DNA of 9,247 nt from Eubacterium sp. (GTDB lineage: Bacteria; Bacillota; Clostridia; Oscillospirales; Acutalibacteraceae). The stretch spans positions 1 through 9,247 of the forward strand of contig JAIDEF010000390.1 in the NCBI GenBank assembly GCA_029054965.1, in the 5' to 3' direction. A program made the translations under genes and the position numbers. This document shows positions 1 to 6,165 of this stretch, in pieces; the first letter of the stretch is position 1, and each line of letters opens with the position of its first letter. The notes under the pieces were generated by a model. It was not told the DNA's origin. It did no database searches and saw only the letters and a program-made list of their open reading frames with translations.

Positions 1-198
1 CTGCAGGCATTGAATGGTGCTGAAAGAATAATAAAAAAATACAGTCCAAAGCTATACATCTGTGCTTATCACAGAAATGAGGATTTGTTCTCACTTCCTA
101 TCAGGATAATGGAACTCAATCCGGAATACAAAATATATTTCAGGCACAGCAAATACATACCTGCCTGGGAGTCAAATTTCTATTGCATCTGCAAATAA
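1..198 (+). CDS. FkbM-family methyltransferase, C-terminal end (5' truncated by window edge)
   Basis: The reading frame is open from base 1 and ends in TAA at 196-198, so only the last 65 residues are present. They contain the pattern typical of the end of FkbM-type SAM-dependent methyltransferases: a helix (GAERIIKKY), then SPKLYICAYHRNEDL, then LPIRIMELNPEYKIYFRH, and an aromatic strand near the C-terminus (WESNFYCICK). In this family the PKL-x-I-x-x-YH-x-x-EDL segment and the RH near the end are conserved. Members usually O-methylate sugars or other small hydroxylated substrates; the substrate here cannot be read. The SAM-binding part lies outside the window. The TTG at 10 is not a real start, because the frame continues upstream and has no SD there. 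The next gene begins 18 nt downstream with its own SD, so the two are probably co-transcribed. The family call is fairly sure; the substrate is unknown. Confidence 0.72.
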   Translation: MQALNGAERIIKKYSPKLYICAYHRNEDLFSLPIRIMELNPEYKIYFRHSKYIPAWESNFYCICK

Positions 199-216
199 AT
201 TACCGAGGAAATAATA

Positions 217-1008
217 ATGATAACCATTTTATACAGTGTAATAATTTTTATAGCCTGCACACTTGGTGCTATAGTAGGTATCGGCGGCGGTGTCATCATA
301 AAACCGCTCCTTGATTTCATTGGGATACACAGCGTTGAAACAGTCGGTTTCATATCAACCTGTGCAGTGTTTGCAATGAGTATCAGCTCATCAATCAAGC
401 ATATAAAAGCTAAAACACCCATAAAGCAAAAAGTAGTGTTGCTTGTTTCGGCAGGCTCGATTTTCGGCGGAATAATCGGCAATGAAATATTTGATTTAGT
501 ACTGGAAAGACTGAATTCAAATATGGTTAAAGGTATACAGGCAGTTATAATAGCAGCATTTATCATCTTTGTTATAATTTATGTTAACTCAAAAAATATA
601 AAAAGCTTTGAAATCAAAAATCCTGCTGCAATAGTTCTGATAGGACTTATGCTCGGCTTAATGAGTGCATTTTTAGGTATCGGCGGCGGACCGATTAACA
701 CCACCTTCCTTGTGCTTTTGTTCTCATTCACATTAAAAGAAAGTGCTGTCTATTCGGTTGCAATTATATTTTTCAGCCAGCTAAGTCAACTGATTACTAT
801 ATTTATTAATAATCAGTTTATACCGTATAAAGAATTCACACCGATTATTTTAATTGCAATGGCTGTATCTGTTATCGGAGGACTAATCGGCTCACAGCTA
901 AATAAAAAGCTATCAAACAAAACAATTACAAAAATATTTTCGGCAGTGCTTATAGTTGTTGCAATAATCAATATTTATAATGCCGCTGTCGGTTTTATTG
1001 CAAAATAA
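217..1008 (+). CDS. TauE/SafE-family membrane transporter (putative sulfite/sulfur-oxyanion exporter)
   Basis: This 263-residue, almost wholly hydrophobic protein has the two-fold internal repeat of the TauE/SafE (former DUF81) family. The first repeat carries GAIVGIGGGVIIKPLL at about residues 17-32 and the second AFLGIGGGPINTTFL at about 151-165. The two glycine signatures are even encoded by the same 14-nt string (277-290 and 676-689). About eight membrane segments are expected, with a charged middle linker around 125-135 (NSKNIKSFEIK). Length matches the family norm of about 250-270. The ATG is preceded by GAGGA at 205-209 with 7-nt spacing. Family members are linked to export of sulfite, sulfoacetate or related organosulfur compounds, but many have unknown substrates. 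The sulfatase gene 18 nt downstream makes export of sulfate or sulfite from desulfation the most economical role; that is inference from context. Confidence 0.88.
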   Translation: MITILYSVIIFIACTLGAIVGIGGGVIIKPLLDFIGIHSVETVGFISTCAVFAMSISSSIKHIKAKTPIKQKVVLLVSAGSIFGGIIGNEIFDLVLERLNSNMVKGIQAVIIAAFIIFVIIYVNSKNIKSFEIKNPAAIVLIGLMLGLMSAFLGIGGGPINTTFLVLLFSFTLKESAVYSVAIIFFSQLSQLITIFINNQFIPYKEFTPIILIAMAVSVIGGLIGSQLNKKLSNKTITKIFSAVLIVVAIINIYNAAVGFIAK

Positions 1009-1026
1009 ATATATGGAGGACAATTT

Positions 1027-2352
1027 ATGAAGCAGAAAAATATTATTTTTTATTTTTCAGACCAGCAAAGATGGGACACGATTAATGAAACTGTGTCACC
1101 TAATCTTTGCCATCTTGCCGAGGAGGGTGTTAAGTTTGAAAACAACTTCACCTGCCAGCCTGTTTGCGGTCCTGCAAGAGCGTGCCTGCAGTCAGGAAAA
1201 TATGCCACACAAATCGGCTGCTACTGGAATGGAATACCGCTTCCCGAAGACACCAAAACCTTAGCACATCATTTCAATGATGCAGGCTATCAGACTGCTT
1301 ATATCGGTAAGTGGCACCTCGCATCAGATCGTCTGCCAAAAATCGGATTACATTGTGAGAAAACCGCCGTTCCGAAAAACAGACAGGGTGGTTATCAGTA
1401 CTGGCGTGCTGCCGATGTTCTTGAATTCACGTCACACGGCTATGACGGCTATGTTTTTGACGGTGATGGAAACAAGCTTGAATTCAAAGGCTACAGAGCT
1501 GACTGTATTAATGACTATGCACTGGAATTTATTGAAAACAGAGATAAGGAAAAGCCCTTCTTTATGTTTGTAAGCCAGCTTGAGCCTCATCATCAGAATG
1601 ACCACAATCACATTGAGGGATATAAAGAAACTGTTGATAATTTCAAAAATTATCCTCTGCCTGACGATTTAACTTTTTTAAAGGGAAATTATAAAGAGGA
1701 ATACCCTGATTACATATCTGCCTGCAACAGACTCGACTATAATGTGGGAAAGCTTGTTGAAAAGCTAAAGGCAGAGGGAATTTATGATGATACAATCATT
1801 ATATACACCTCTGACCACGGGGCGCACTTTAAAACAAGAAATCCTGAATACAAGCGATGCTGCCACGAAAGTGCCACACATACACCGCTTATAATCAAGG
1901 GTGGCGGCTTTGAAGGCGGAAAATGTGAAGAAAGATTGTCGTCACTCATTGACCTGCCGCCTACAATGCTTTCAATGGCAGGAATACAGATACCTAATGA
2001 TTATTCAGGTATTGACTTAACAAAGCAGATTGATAAGCCTGACGAAAAAAGAGACTGTGTGTTCATTCAAATCAGTGAAGCATCAAATTCAAGAGCAATA
2101 AGAACTGATCGTTTTAAATATGAGGTGCGTGATATGGCTCCTATGGGATACGCTCACCACAGTTCAAATATTTATTGGGAAAGCTATCTTTATGATTTGA
2201 AAAAGGACCCTGACGAAAAAAACAATCTTGTTAAAGATTCAAGATACAAACACGTAAAACAGGAGCTTAAATACCTGCTTCTTGAACAAATGTCACTTGC
2301 CGGTGAAGAAGCACCCGTTATCATGCCCGCACTTATAAAAAGGAGAAAATAA
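1027..2352 (+). CDS. Cys-type sulfatase (S1/alkaline-phosphatase superfamily), cytoplasmic
   Basis: This 441-residue enzyme should hydrolyse a sulfate ester on a carbohydrate or similar substrate. Visible S1 motifs are the N-terminal metal-binding strand IIFYFSDQQRWDT (residues 6-18, D12), the activation motif C47-G-P-A-R51 in which C47 would become formylglycine, GKWHL (94-98, K95 and H97), LEPHHQND (185-192), and the second metal motif TSDHG (261-265, D263/H264), followed by KRCCHESATHTPLI (276-289). A Cys-type site in an anaerobe normally needs the radical-SAM maturase anSME, which is not in this window. There is no signal peptide: the protein begins MKQKNIIFYF and goes straight into the catalytic fold, so it should act in the cytoplasm on imported substrate. 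That fits the symporter gene abutting its 3' end. The start is supported by GGAGGA at 1015-1020, 6 nt from ATG. Two departures from the textbook signature are Ala for Ser in CxPSR and Ser for Thr in the later TG (LQSG). The substrate is unknown. Confidence 0.93.
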   Translation: MKQKNIIFYFSDQQRWDTINETVSPNLCHLAEEGVKFENNFTCQPVCGPARACLQSGKYATQIGCYWNGIPLPEDTKTLAHHFNDAGYQTAYIGKWHLASDRLPKIGLHCEKTAVPKNRQGGYQYWRAADVLEFTSHGYDGYVFDGDGNKLEFKGYRADCINDYALEFIENRDKEKPFFMFVSQLEPHHQNDHNHIEGYKETVDNFKNYPLPDDLTFLKGNYKEEYPDYISACNRLDYNVGKLVEKLKAEGIYDDTIIIYTSDHGAHFKTRNPEYKRCCHESATHTPLIIKGGGFEGGKCEERLSSLIDLPPTMLSMAGIQIPNDYSGIDLTKQIDKPDEKRDCVFIQISEASNSRAIRTDRFKYEVRDMAPMGYAHHSSNIYWESYLYDLKKDPDEKNNLVKDSRYKHVKQELKYLLLEQMSLAGEEAPVIMPALIKRRK

Positions 2353-3855
2353 ATGAAAAACAAAAAATACTTAACCTTAAAAGAGCGTATCTGTTTTACC
2401 GTAGGCGCTTTCGGACGTTCCGGAATATACACTCTTATGTCAATGTTTACACTCGTTTTCTTCCAGAACGGTGCAGGGCTTACACTTTCACAGGGAACAA
2501 CAATAATACTCATCGGCAGAATTTTTGATGCGGTCAATGACCCTGTTATGGGTATGATTGTTGACAGAACAAAATCAAAGTGGGGAAAAATGCGTCCTTA
2601 TCTTTTATTCTCACCAATACCTATAGCTGTATGTACAATTCTTCTTTTCACTGCACCATTTGAGCAAGGCTCAAACGCTGCGTTTGTCTGGGCTCTTATC
2701 ACTTACATATTATGGGGTGTTGCCTTTACGGTACAGGATGTTCCGTTCTGGGGACTTTCCTCAGTTATAACTCCGCTTGAAAGTGAAAGAACATCATTTA
2801 TTTCAACAGCACGCTTAGGCTCAACCTTCGGCGGAATACTACCTGCACTTCTTGTTCCCATCCTCTATCAGAGTAATATGGGCTATTCAAAGGGCTTTTT
2901 CTTAAGTGCTGTGATATTTGCACTTCTCGGCTGCGGACTCTCAATTCTTATTTTCTTTGTTTCAAAGGAAAGAGTACCAAAAACAGATCACACTCCATCA
3001 TTCAAGGAGACCTTTGTTGTGCTCGGTAAGGATAAGCTGCTTATTATAGTTATTTTTGCAGCTATTTTAGGCTCTACTATGGTAACAGCAAATCAATGTG
3101 CAGATTATATTGGCAACTACCTTATTATACAGAACAATACAGATTTCAGTCAGATTTTTGACGCTGCAGGAAATATTCTGCCGAATGTTGACGCAAAGGC
3201 AGCATATGATTTCTGGATACCAAGAGGAACTATTGTTACTACACTGACTGTTGCAATCGGTGTTGGTATGGTACCTGCAATGGCAATTTTCCCGATTCTC
3301 AGAAAAAAGCTCAGCCTGAAGCAGATTTACATCGGCTCGGCAGTTTTCGGACTTATTGTTCATATGCTGTGCTATGTGGTATTCCAAAGCAATATAACAA
3401 GCATTAACATTTATATCCTTTGGGTATTCCTCTTCCTTATGGGATTGCCGCTCGGAATTTACAATGTTATAACCTATGCTCTGATAGCAGACTCTGTTGA
3501 TTATCTTGAATGGAAAACAGGAGAAAGACACGAGGGCGTGTGCTTCTCTTTCCAAACATTTTTATCCAAAGTCAACGCTGCCATTGCAACATTTGTTTTT
3601 GGACAGATTCTGGGTCAAAGCGATTTCAAAGCAGTTGACAAATCACTTGTGGATATTGAGGGCAGACAGATATTCTTTGAGCAGTCAATTGAAACTCAAA
3701 AGATGCTTCTTGCACTTGTAACAATTGTTCCTGCTGTAGGATTTTTGCTCACAATAATACCTATGTTCTTTAATGATTATACAGGCAAGGTTAAGGAACA
3801 GGCTCAAAATGAGCTTGAAAAAACAAGAACAGAAAATATGAATAAGAAAAATTAA
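2353..3855 (+). CDS. GPH-family (MelB-like) sugar:cation symporter
   Basis: This 500-residue, 12-helix-type major facilitator protein belongs to the glycoside-pentoside-hexuronide:cation symporter family. The diagnostic helix II/loop signature is present at about 56-86: GRIFDAVNDPVMG, then DRTKSKWGKMRPYLLF. A second family block lies at about 374-406 (TYALIADSVDYLEWKTGERH, then EGVCFSFQTFLSK). Matched to MelB, the cation ligands D55, N58, D59 and T121 correspond to D59, N62, D63 and T126 and all are kept. Among sugar ligands, K18, D124, W128 and R149 correspond to R22, D129, W133 and R154, but MelB D19 is S23 here. A polar loop at about 258-290 and a charged cytoplasmic tail (about 474-500) are visible. 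The ATG directly follows the sulfatase stop codon. Its SD AGGAG (2341-2345, 7-nt spacing) lies inside the sulfatase gene, pointing to coupled translation. It probably imports the sulfatase's substrate; the substrate itself is not readable. Confidence 0.94.
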   Translation: MKNKKYLTLKERICFTVGAFGRSGIYTLMSMFTLVFFQNGAGLTLSQGTTIILIGRIFDAVNDPVMGMIVDRTKSKWGKMRPYLLFSPIPIAVCTILLFTAPFEQGSNAAFVWALITYILWGVAFTVQDVPFWGLSSVITPLESERTSFISTARLGSTFGGILPALLVPILYQSNMGYSKGFFLSAVIFALLGCGLSILIFFVSKERVPKTDHTPSFKETFVVLGKDKLLIIVIFAAILGSTMVTANQCADYIGNYLIIQNNTDFSQIFDAAGNILPNVDAKAAYDFWIPRGTIVTTLTVAIGVGMVPAMAIFPILRKKLSLKQIYIGSAVFGLIVHMLCYVVFQSNITSINIYILWVFLFLMGLPLGIYNVITYALIADSVDYLEWKTGERHEGVCFSFQTFLSKVNAAIATFVFGQILGQSDFKAVDKSLVDIEGRQIFFEQSIETQKMLLALVTIVPAVGFLLTIIPMFFNDYTGKVKEQAQNELEKTRTENMNKKN

Positions 3856-3882
3856 AATTATTTTATATCATTTGTAACACAT

Positions 3883-3927
3883 AACCCCTTTTCGTCATAG
3901 GATGGTTTAGAAACGCGAAAGGGGGTT
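3883..3927 (+). promoter_or_regulatory. Hairpin covering the ribosome binding site of the Cys-rich mini-protein
   Basis: The arms 3883-3894 (AACCCCTTTTCG) and 3916-3927 (CGAAAGGGGGTT) pair over 12 bp with a single G-U wobble (3889/3921) and a 21-nt loop. The right arm contains the G-rich SD (3921-3925) of the gene starting at 3934, so the folded RNA would hide the ribosome binding site. There is no T-run after the right arm (TTGCAAAT follows), so it does not look like an intrinsic terminator for the upstream operon. Pairing is seen directly. A regulatory role, such as translational control by a factor, temperature or coupling, is inference. No known riboswitch class was recognised. Confidence 0.55.
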
Positions 3928-3933
3928 GCAAAT

Positions 3934-4083
3934 ATGGGTTGCGGATGCAATAACTTCGGTGGCTGCGGTTCATGGATTATCATCCTTATCATAATCCTTC
4001 TGCTTGCAGGCGGCGGCTGTGGCAACAGCTTCGGCGGTTGCGGTTGTGGCTGTGCTAACAATGATTGCGGCTGCGGTTGCTAA
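3934..4083 (+). CDS. Cys/Gly-rich single-helix small membrane protein, 49 aa
   Basis: The ATG at 3934 opens a 49-codon frame ending in TAA at 4081-4083. The protein has three parts: a Gly/Cys/Asn head (MGCGCNNFGGCGS, 1-13), one strongly hydrophobic helix (WIIILIIILLLA, 14-25), and a Gly/Cys tail (26-49) ending CANNDCGCGC. It has ten cysteines (3, 5, 11, 29, 36, 38, 40, 45, 47, 49), mostly in CxC spacing. The N-F-G-G-C-G motif occurs before the helix (7-12) and, as NSFGGCG, after it (31-37). An SD-like GGGGG lies at 3921-3925, 8 nt before ATG. A strong terminator follows 21 nt after the stop. Design resembles small YjcZ-like sporulation-associated proteins and other tiny Gly/Cys proteins of Clostridia, but sequence identity to a named family cannot be claimed. 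A metal-binding, spore-associated or peptide-precursor role is possible. No maturation enzyme gene is nearby. Reality of the gene is well supported; its function is unknown. Confidence 0.75.
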   Translation: MGCGCNNFGGCGSWIIILIIILLLAGGGCGNSFGGCGCGCANNDCGCGC

Positions 4084-4104
4084 TCAGCGATTAATACACA
4101 CAAA

Positions 4105-4142
4105 TGACGGCAGGGGCTAATGCCCCTGCCGTCAGACTTTTA
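4105..4142. terminator. Intrinsic terminator between convergent operons, probably bidirectional
   Basis: A perfect 13-bp stem (4105-4117 TGACGGCAGGGGC with 4122-4134) closes a four-base TAAT loop and is G+C-rich. On the plus strand it is followed, three bases on, by TTTT (4138-4141). On the minus strand the stem is followed by TTTGTGTGT, a weaker T-rich tract. It sits between the stop of the plus-strand Cys-rich gene (4083) and the stop of the minus-strand lipoprotein gene (TAA read from 4142-4140), so it can end both transcripts. Plus-strand function is secure; minus-strand function is likely but has a poorer tract. Confidence 0.9.
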
Positions 4143-4622
4143 TAAAAACTCAATTTCCAAATTCGCACTCTTTATTGACAGTAAACGCAAAGTATTATTC
4201 TCGTTTTGTATCAGAACAAAATCACCAAGTGAGGTTTTACCATAATACTGATAACCGTTTTCTATCTTCTTTGCATTGGGCTGAGAAAGTGAAATAAGAC
4301 TGTCAAACACCTCATATATGACTATTGAAATATTTGAGCGTTCAAAGCCCTCACCGTCAATATCATATGAATATTCACGATAATTAAAATTAAGCACTTC
4401 GCCGTCATATGTCACAACCATACCGCTTGCAGAAGTGGAAGATACAGTTGTTTTAACTTCGTTTTCCGTTTTACAAATTTCGCATTCAAACGAAAAGTCC
4501 CCCGACATTACCTTAGCCTTTTGTGTAAAAGACACAGGTATTTCGGGGGTATATTCTTTTACTTCACAGCCTGCGAATAAAAGCATTATTAATAAAATGG
4601 GCATTATCCTTTTCAAGTGCAT
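4140..4622 (-). CDS. Hypothetical lipoprotein, 160 aa
   Basis: The N-terminus is a type II signal peptide: short positive start (MHLKRI), hydrophobic core (MPILLIMLL) and a lipobox LFAGC with the lipidated cysteine at residue 19. The mature protein of about 142 residues should be anchored to the outer face of the cytoplasmic membrane. The rest has alternating beta-strand character (for example MVVTYDGEVLNFNYREYSY, then SNISIVIYEVFDSLISL, then LGDFVLIQNENNTLRLLSI), which recalls LolA-like or related lipoprotein beta-folds, but no named family is recognised. C27/C30 in the FECEICK stretch form a lone CxxC. It is the last gene of the minus-strand operon, 5 nt after the repair enzyme's stop. The SD is AGGA overlapping that stop (4626-4629), only 3 nt from ATG, so translation is probably coupled. 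Starting at Met7 would remove the positive charges of the signal peptide and is less likely. Function unknown. Confidence 0.8.
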   Translation of the reverse strand: MHLKRIMPILLIMLLFAGCEVKEYTPEIPVSFTQKAKVMSGDFSFECEICKTENEVKTTVSSTSASGMVVTYDGEVLNFNYREYSYDIDGEGFERSNISIVIYEVFDSLISLSQPNAKKIENGYQYYGKTSLGDFVLIQNENNTLRLLSIKSANLEIEFL

Positions 4623-4627
4623 CAGTC

Positions 4628-6133
4628 CTATTCAAAATTTGACATCAAAGCACCTAAAAGCGAAAGCATATCATCAACAATCATTCCTCTTTGTGAAAGC
4701 TCCTCGGCAGTTATATCACCGCAAAGTCCATGAATATAAACTGCTGATTTTGCCGCCTGAAGCGGAGAAAGTCCCTGAGCAATAAATGATGCCAGCATGC
4801 CCGTAAGCATATCACCTGTACCGCCCATTGCCATTCCTGCATTGCCTGTAGTATTAACAAACACCTGTCTGCCGTCAGTAACTACAGTGTTTGCACCCTT
4901 TAAAACAACAATACATTCATTTTCTTTGGCAAATGCCTTTGCAGACGCAACTCTGTTTGACTGCACATATTCAGTGCTTTCACCGATTAGACGTGCCATT
5001 TCAGCAGGATGAGGAGTAATAACAAGCGGTGCTTTTCTGTCCTTAATAATATCTATGAATGGCACCACTGAATTAATACCGTCAGCATCCAAAACAACAG
5101 GCACTAATGAGCTTTTTATTACCTGTGAGGTTATAACCTGTGTATCGTCGTTATTTCCTATACCGCAGCCAATTGCAACAGCGTCGGCACGATTAAGTGA
5201 CTCAGCAACATCATTCATAGCACCGATTGATATTGTCTTGCTTTCGTTTTCACATACAGGCTTAAAAATCGGCTGAGTTAAATGAGAAGTCATAACTGAA
5301 TAGACAGATTTAGGAAAAACACATTCAAGAAGTCCAACACCTGTTTTAAGCGCCGCTTTCGCACAAATCACCGATGCTCCCGGCATATAATATGAACCAC
5401 AGATATTAATCTGTCTGCCGAAGCTGCCTTTGTGTGAATTTTTGGTTCTCTTTGCAAATCCCGATTTAACATCTGCCGAAGTGATTGTATGTGCATAATC
5501 CTCGTTATAGTACTTTTCAGGTATGCCTATATTCACGACAGAAATCTCACCGCAGTATTCATTTGCAGGCGGCAGAACGTGTGCAAATTTCAATGTTGAT
5601 ATTGCAATAGTATAATCTGCCCTCACCGCATTGAAAACCTCACCTGTTGTTGCATCTGTACCACTGGGGGTATCAATACTTATAACAATCGCATCCGAGG
5701 AATTAACAGCATTAAAAACAGAATCAAACGGTTCTTTTGCATGACCATGAAAGCCTATACCGAACAGACAGTCAACGATAAAGCCGCAATCAAAATCATA
5801 ATCAGCAAAAGCAACTGATTCAACTCCGTTTTCAAGTGCTTCATTGTAATACAACAGCGGCTCTTTCAGTTCAGGAATTTTATCGGCAATAACAATAACC
5901 GCATCAACACCTATATCACAAAGCAGCTTTGCAATAACAAAGCCGTCACCTGCATTTTTACCATTGCCGCACAGTACTGCCACACTGCTGCTTTTAAGTG
6001 CATCGCCATACTTTTTTACTATTTTATTAAAGCAGGCAGTACCTGCACATTTCATAAGCCCCTCTTCGGTAAACTCATTCTGAAATGCTCTTTCCTCAAC
6101 TGCTTTAATTTGTTTAGCTGTTAAAATCCTCAT
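4628..6133 (-). CDS. nnrD/nnrE (fused): Bifunctional NAD(P)H-hydrate epimerase / ADP-dependent NAD(P)H-hydrate dehydratase
   Basis: This 501-residue cytoplasmic enzyme repairs damaged nicotinamide cofactors. The N-terminal YjeF_N domain (about 1-215) interconverts R and S forms of NAD(P)HX, and the C-terminal ribokinase-like domain (about 225-501) dehydrates S-NAD(P)HX to NAD(P)H using ADP (ATP in some homologues). Numbered from the chosen start, the epimerase domain shows GNGKNAGDG (56-64), DCLFGIGFHG (121-130) and SIDTPSG (152-158). The kinase-like domain shows KGSFG (235-239), VLDADGIN (347-354), TPHPAE (373-378), VVLKGAN (409-415) and TTGNAGMAMGGTGD (428-441), with D441 the expected catalytic base. 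Length fits the fused bacterial form. The ATG at 6133 is chosen because GGAGG (6139-6143) lies 5 nt before it; an in-frame TTG 18 nt upstream has no SD. It sits 32 nt after lacZ. It is a housekeeping enzyme, so linkage to lacZ may be only positional. Confidence 0.95.
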   Translation of the reverse strand: MRILTAKQIKAVEERAFQNEFTEEGLMKCAGTACFNKIVKKYGDALKSSSVAVLCGNGKNAGDGFVIAKLLCDIGVDAVIVIADKIPELKEPLLYYNEALENGVESVAFADYDFDCGFIVDCLFGIGFHGHAKEPFDSVFNAVNSSDAIVISIDTPSGTDATTGEVFNAVRADYTIAISTLKFAHVLPPANEYCGEISVVNIGIPEKYYNEDYAHTITSADVKSGFAKRTKNSHKGSFGRQINICGSYYMPGASVICAKAALKTGVGLLECVFPKSVYSVMTSHLTQPIFKPVCENESKTISIGAMNDVAESLNRADAVAIGCGIGNNDDTQVITSQVIKSSLVPVVLDADGINSVVPFIDIIKDRKAPLVITPHPAEMARLIGESTEYVQSNRVASAKAFAKENECIVVLKGANTVVTDGRQVFVNTTGNAGMAMGGTGDMLTGMLASFIAQGLSPLQAAKSAVYIHGLCGDITAEELSQRGMIVDDMLSLLGALMSNFE

Positions 6134-6138
6134 CGTTA

Positions 6139-6143
6139 CCTCC
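6139..6143 (-). promoter_or_regulatory. Ribosome binding site fixing the nnr start
   Basis: Read on the minus strand, GGAGG is followed by TAACG and ATG (6133-6131), a 5-nt spacing. This decides for the ATG that gives MRILTAKQ and against the upstream in-frame TTG at 6151, which would add six residues and place the SD inside the gene. The MRILTAKQI beginning also matches the usual start of YjeF_N domains. Confidence 0.88.
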
Positions 6144-6165
6144 AAAGCCAAAACACTAAAACAGT

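Noticed and set aside
180..566. Minus-strand frame of 128 codons opposite the TauE gene
   Set aside because: It is antisense to a well-supported membrane-protein gene, has no SD or recognisable domain, and its hydrophobicity mirrors the sense strand.
277..689. Exact 14-nt direct repeat (277-290 and 676-689) as a mobile-element or recombination site
   Set aside because: Both copies encode the G-I-G-G-G signature of the two halves of the TauE protein, so the internal duplication of the family explains them.
3067..3555. Minus-strand frame of 162 codons opposite the symporter
   Set aside because: It lies wholly within the GPH gene with its conserved motifs on the other strand; the translated sequence resembles no protein family.
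3856..3882. Possible promoter for the Cys-rich gene in the A/T-rich gap
   Set aside because: TTATAT/TATATC-like strings occur but no convincing -35 element sits at the right distance, so no promoter is called.
3883..3927. Reading the hairpin as an intrinsic terminator of the symporter operon
   Set aside because: The stem is strong, but neither flank has a T-run: TTGCAAAT follows on the plus strand and ATGTGTTAC on the minus strand.
3858..4061. Minus-strand frame encoding a Pro/Gln-rich peptide
   Set aside because: It is the antisense of the Gly/Cys-rich mini-gene; GGC/TGC/GGT codons read backwards give Pro/Gln/Ala repeats. It has no SD and overlaps the real gene and the hairpin.
3934..4083. 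Cys-rich peptide as a sactipeptide, lantibiotic or metallothionein
   Set aside because: No radical-SAM enzyme, lanthionine synthetase, protease or ABC exporter is in the window, and the central hydrophobic helix suits a membrane protein better than a cleaved precursor or soluble metallothionein.
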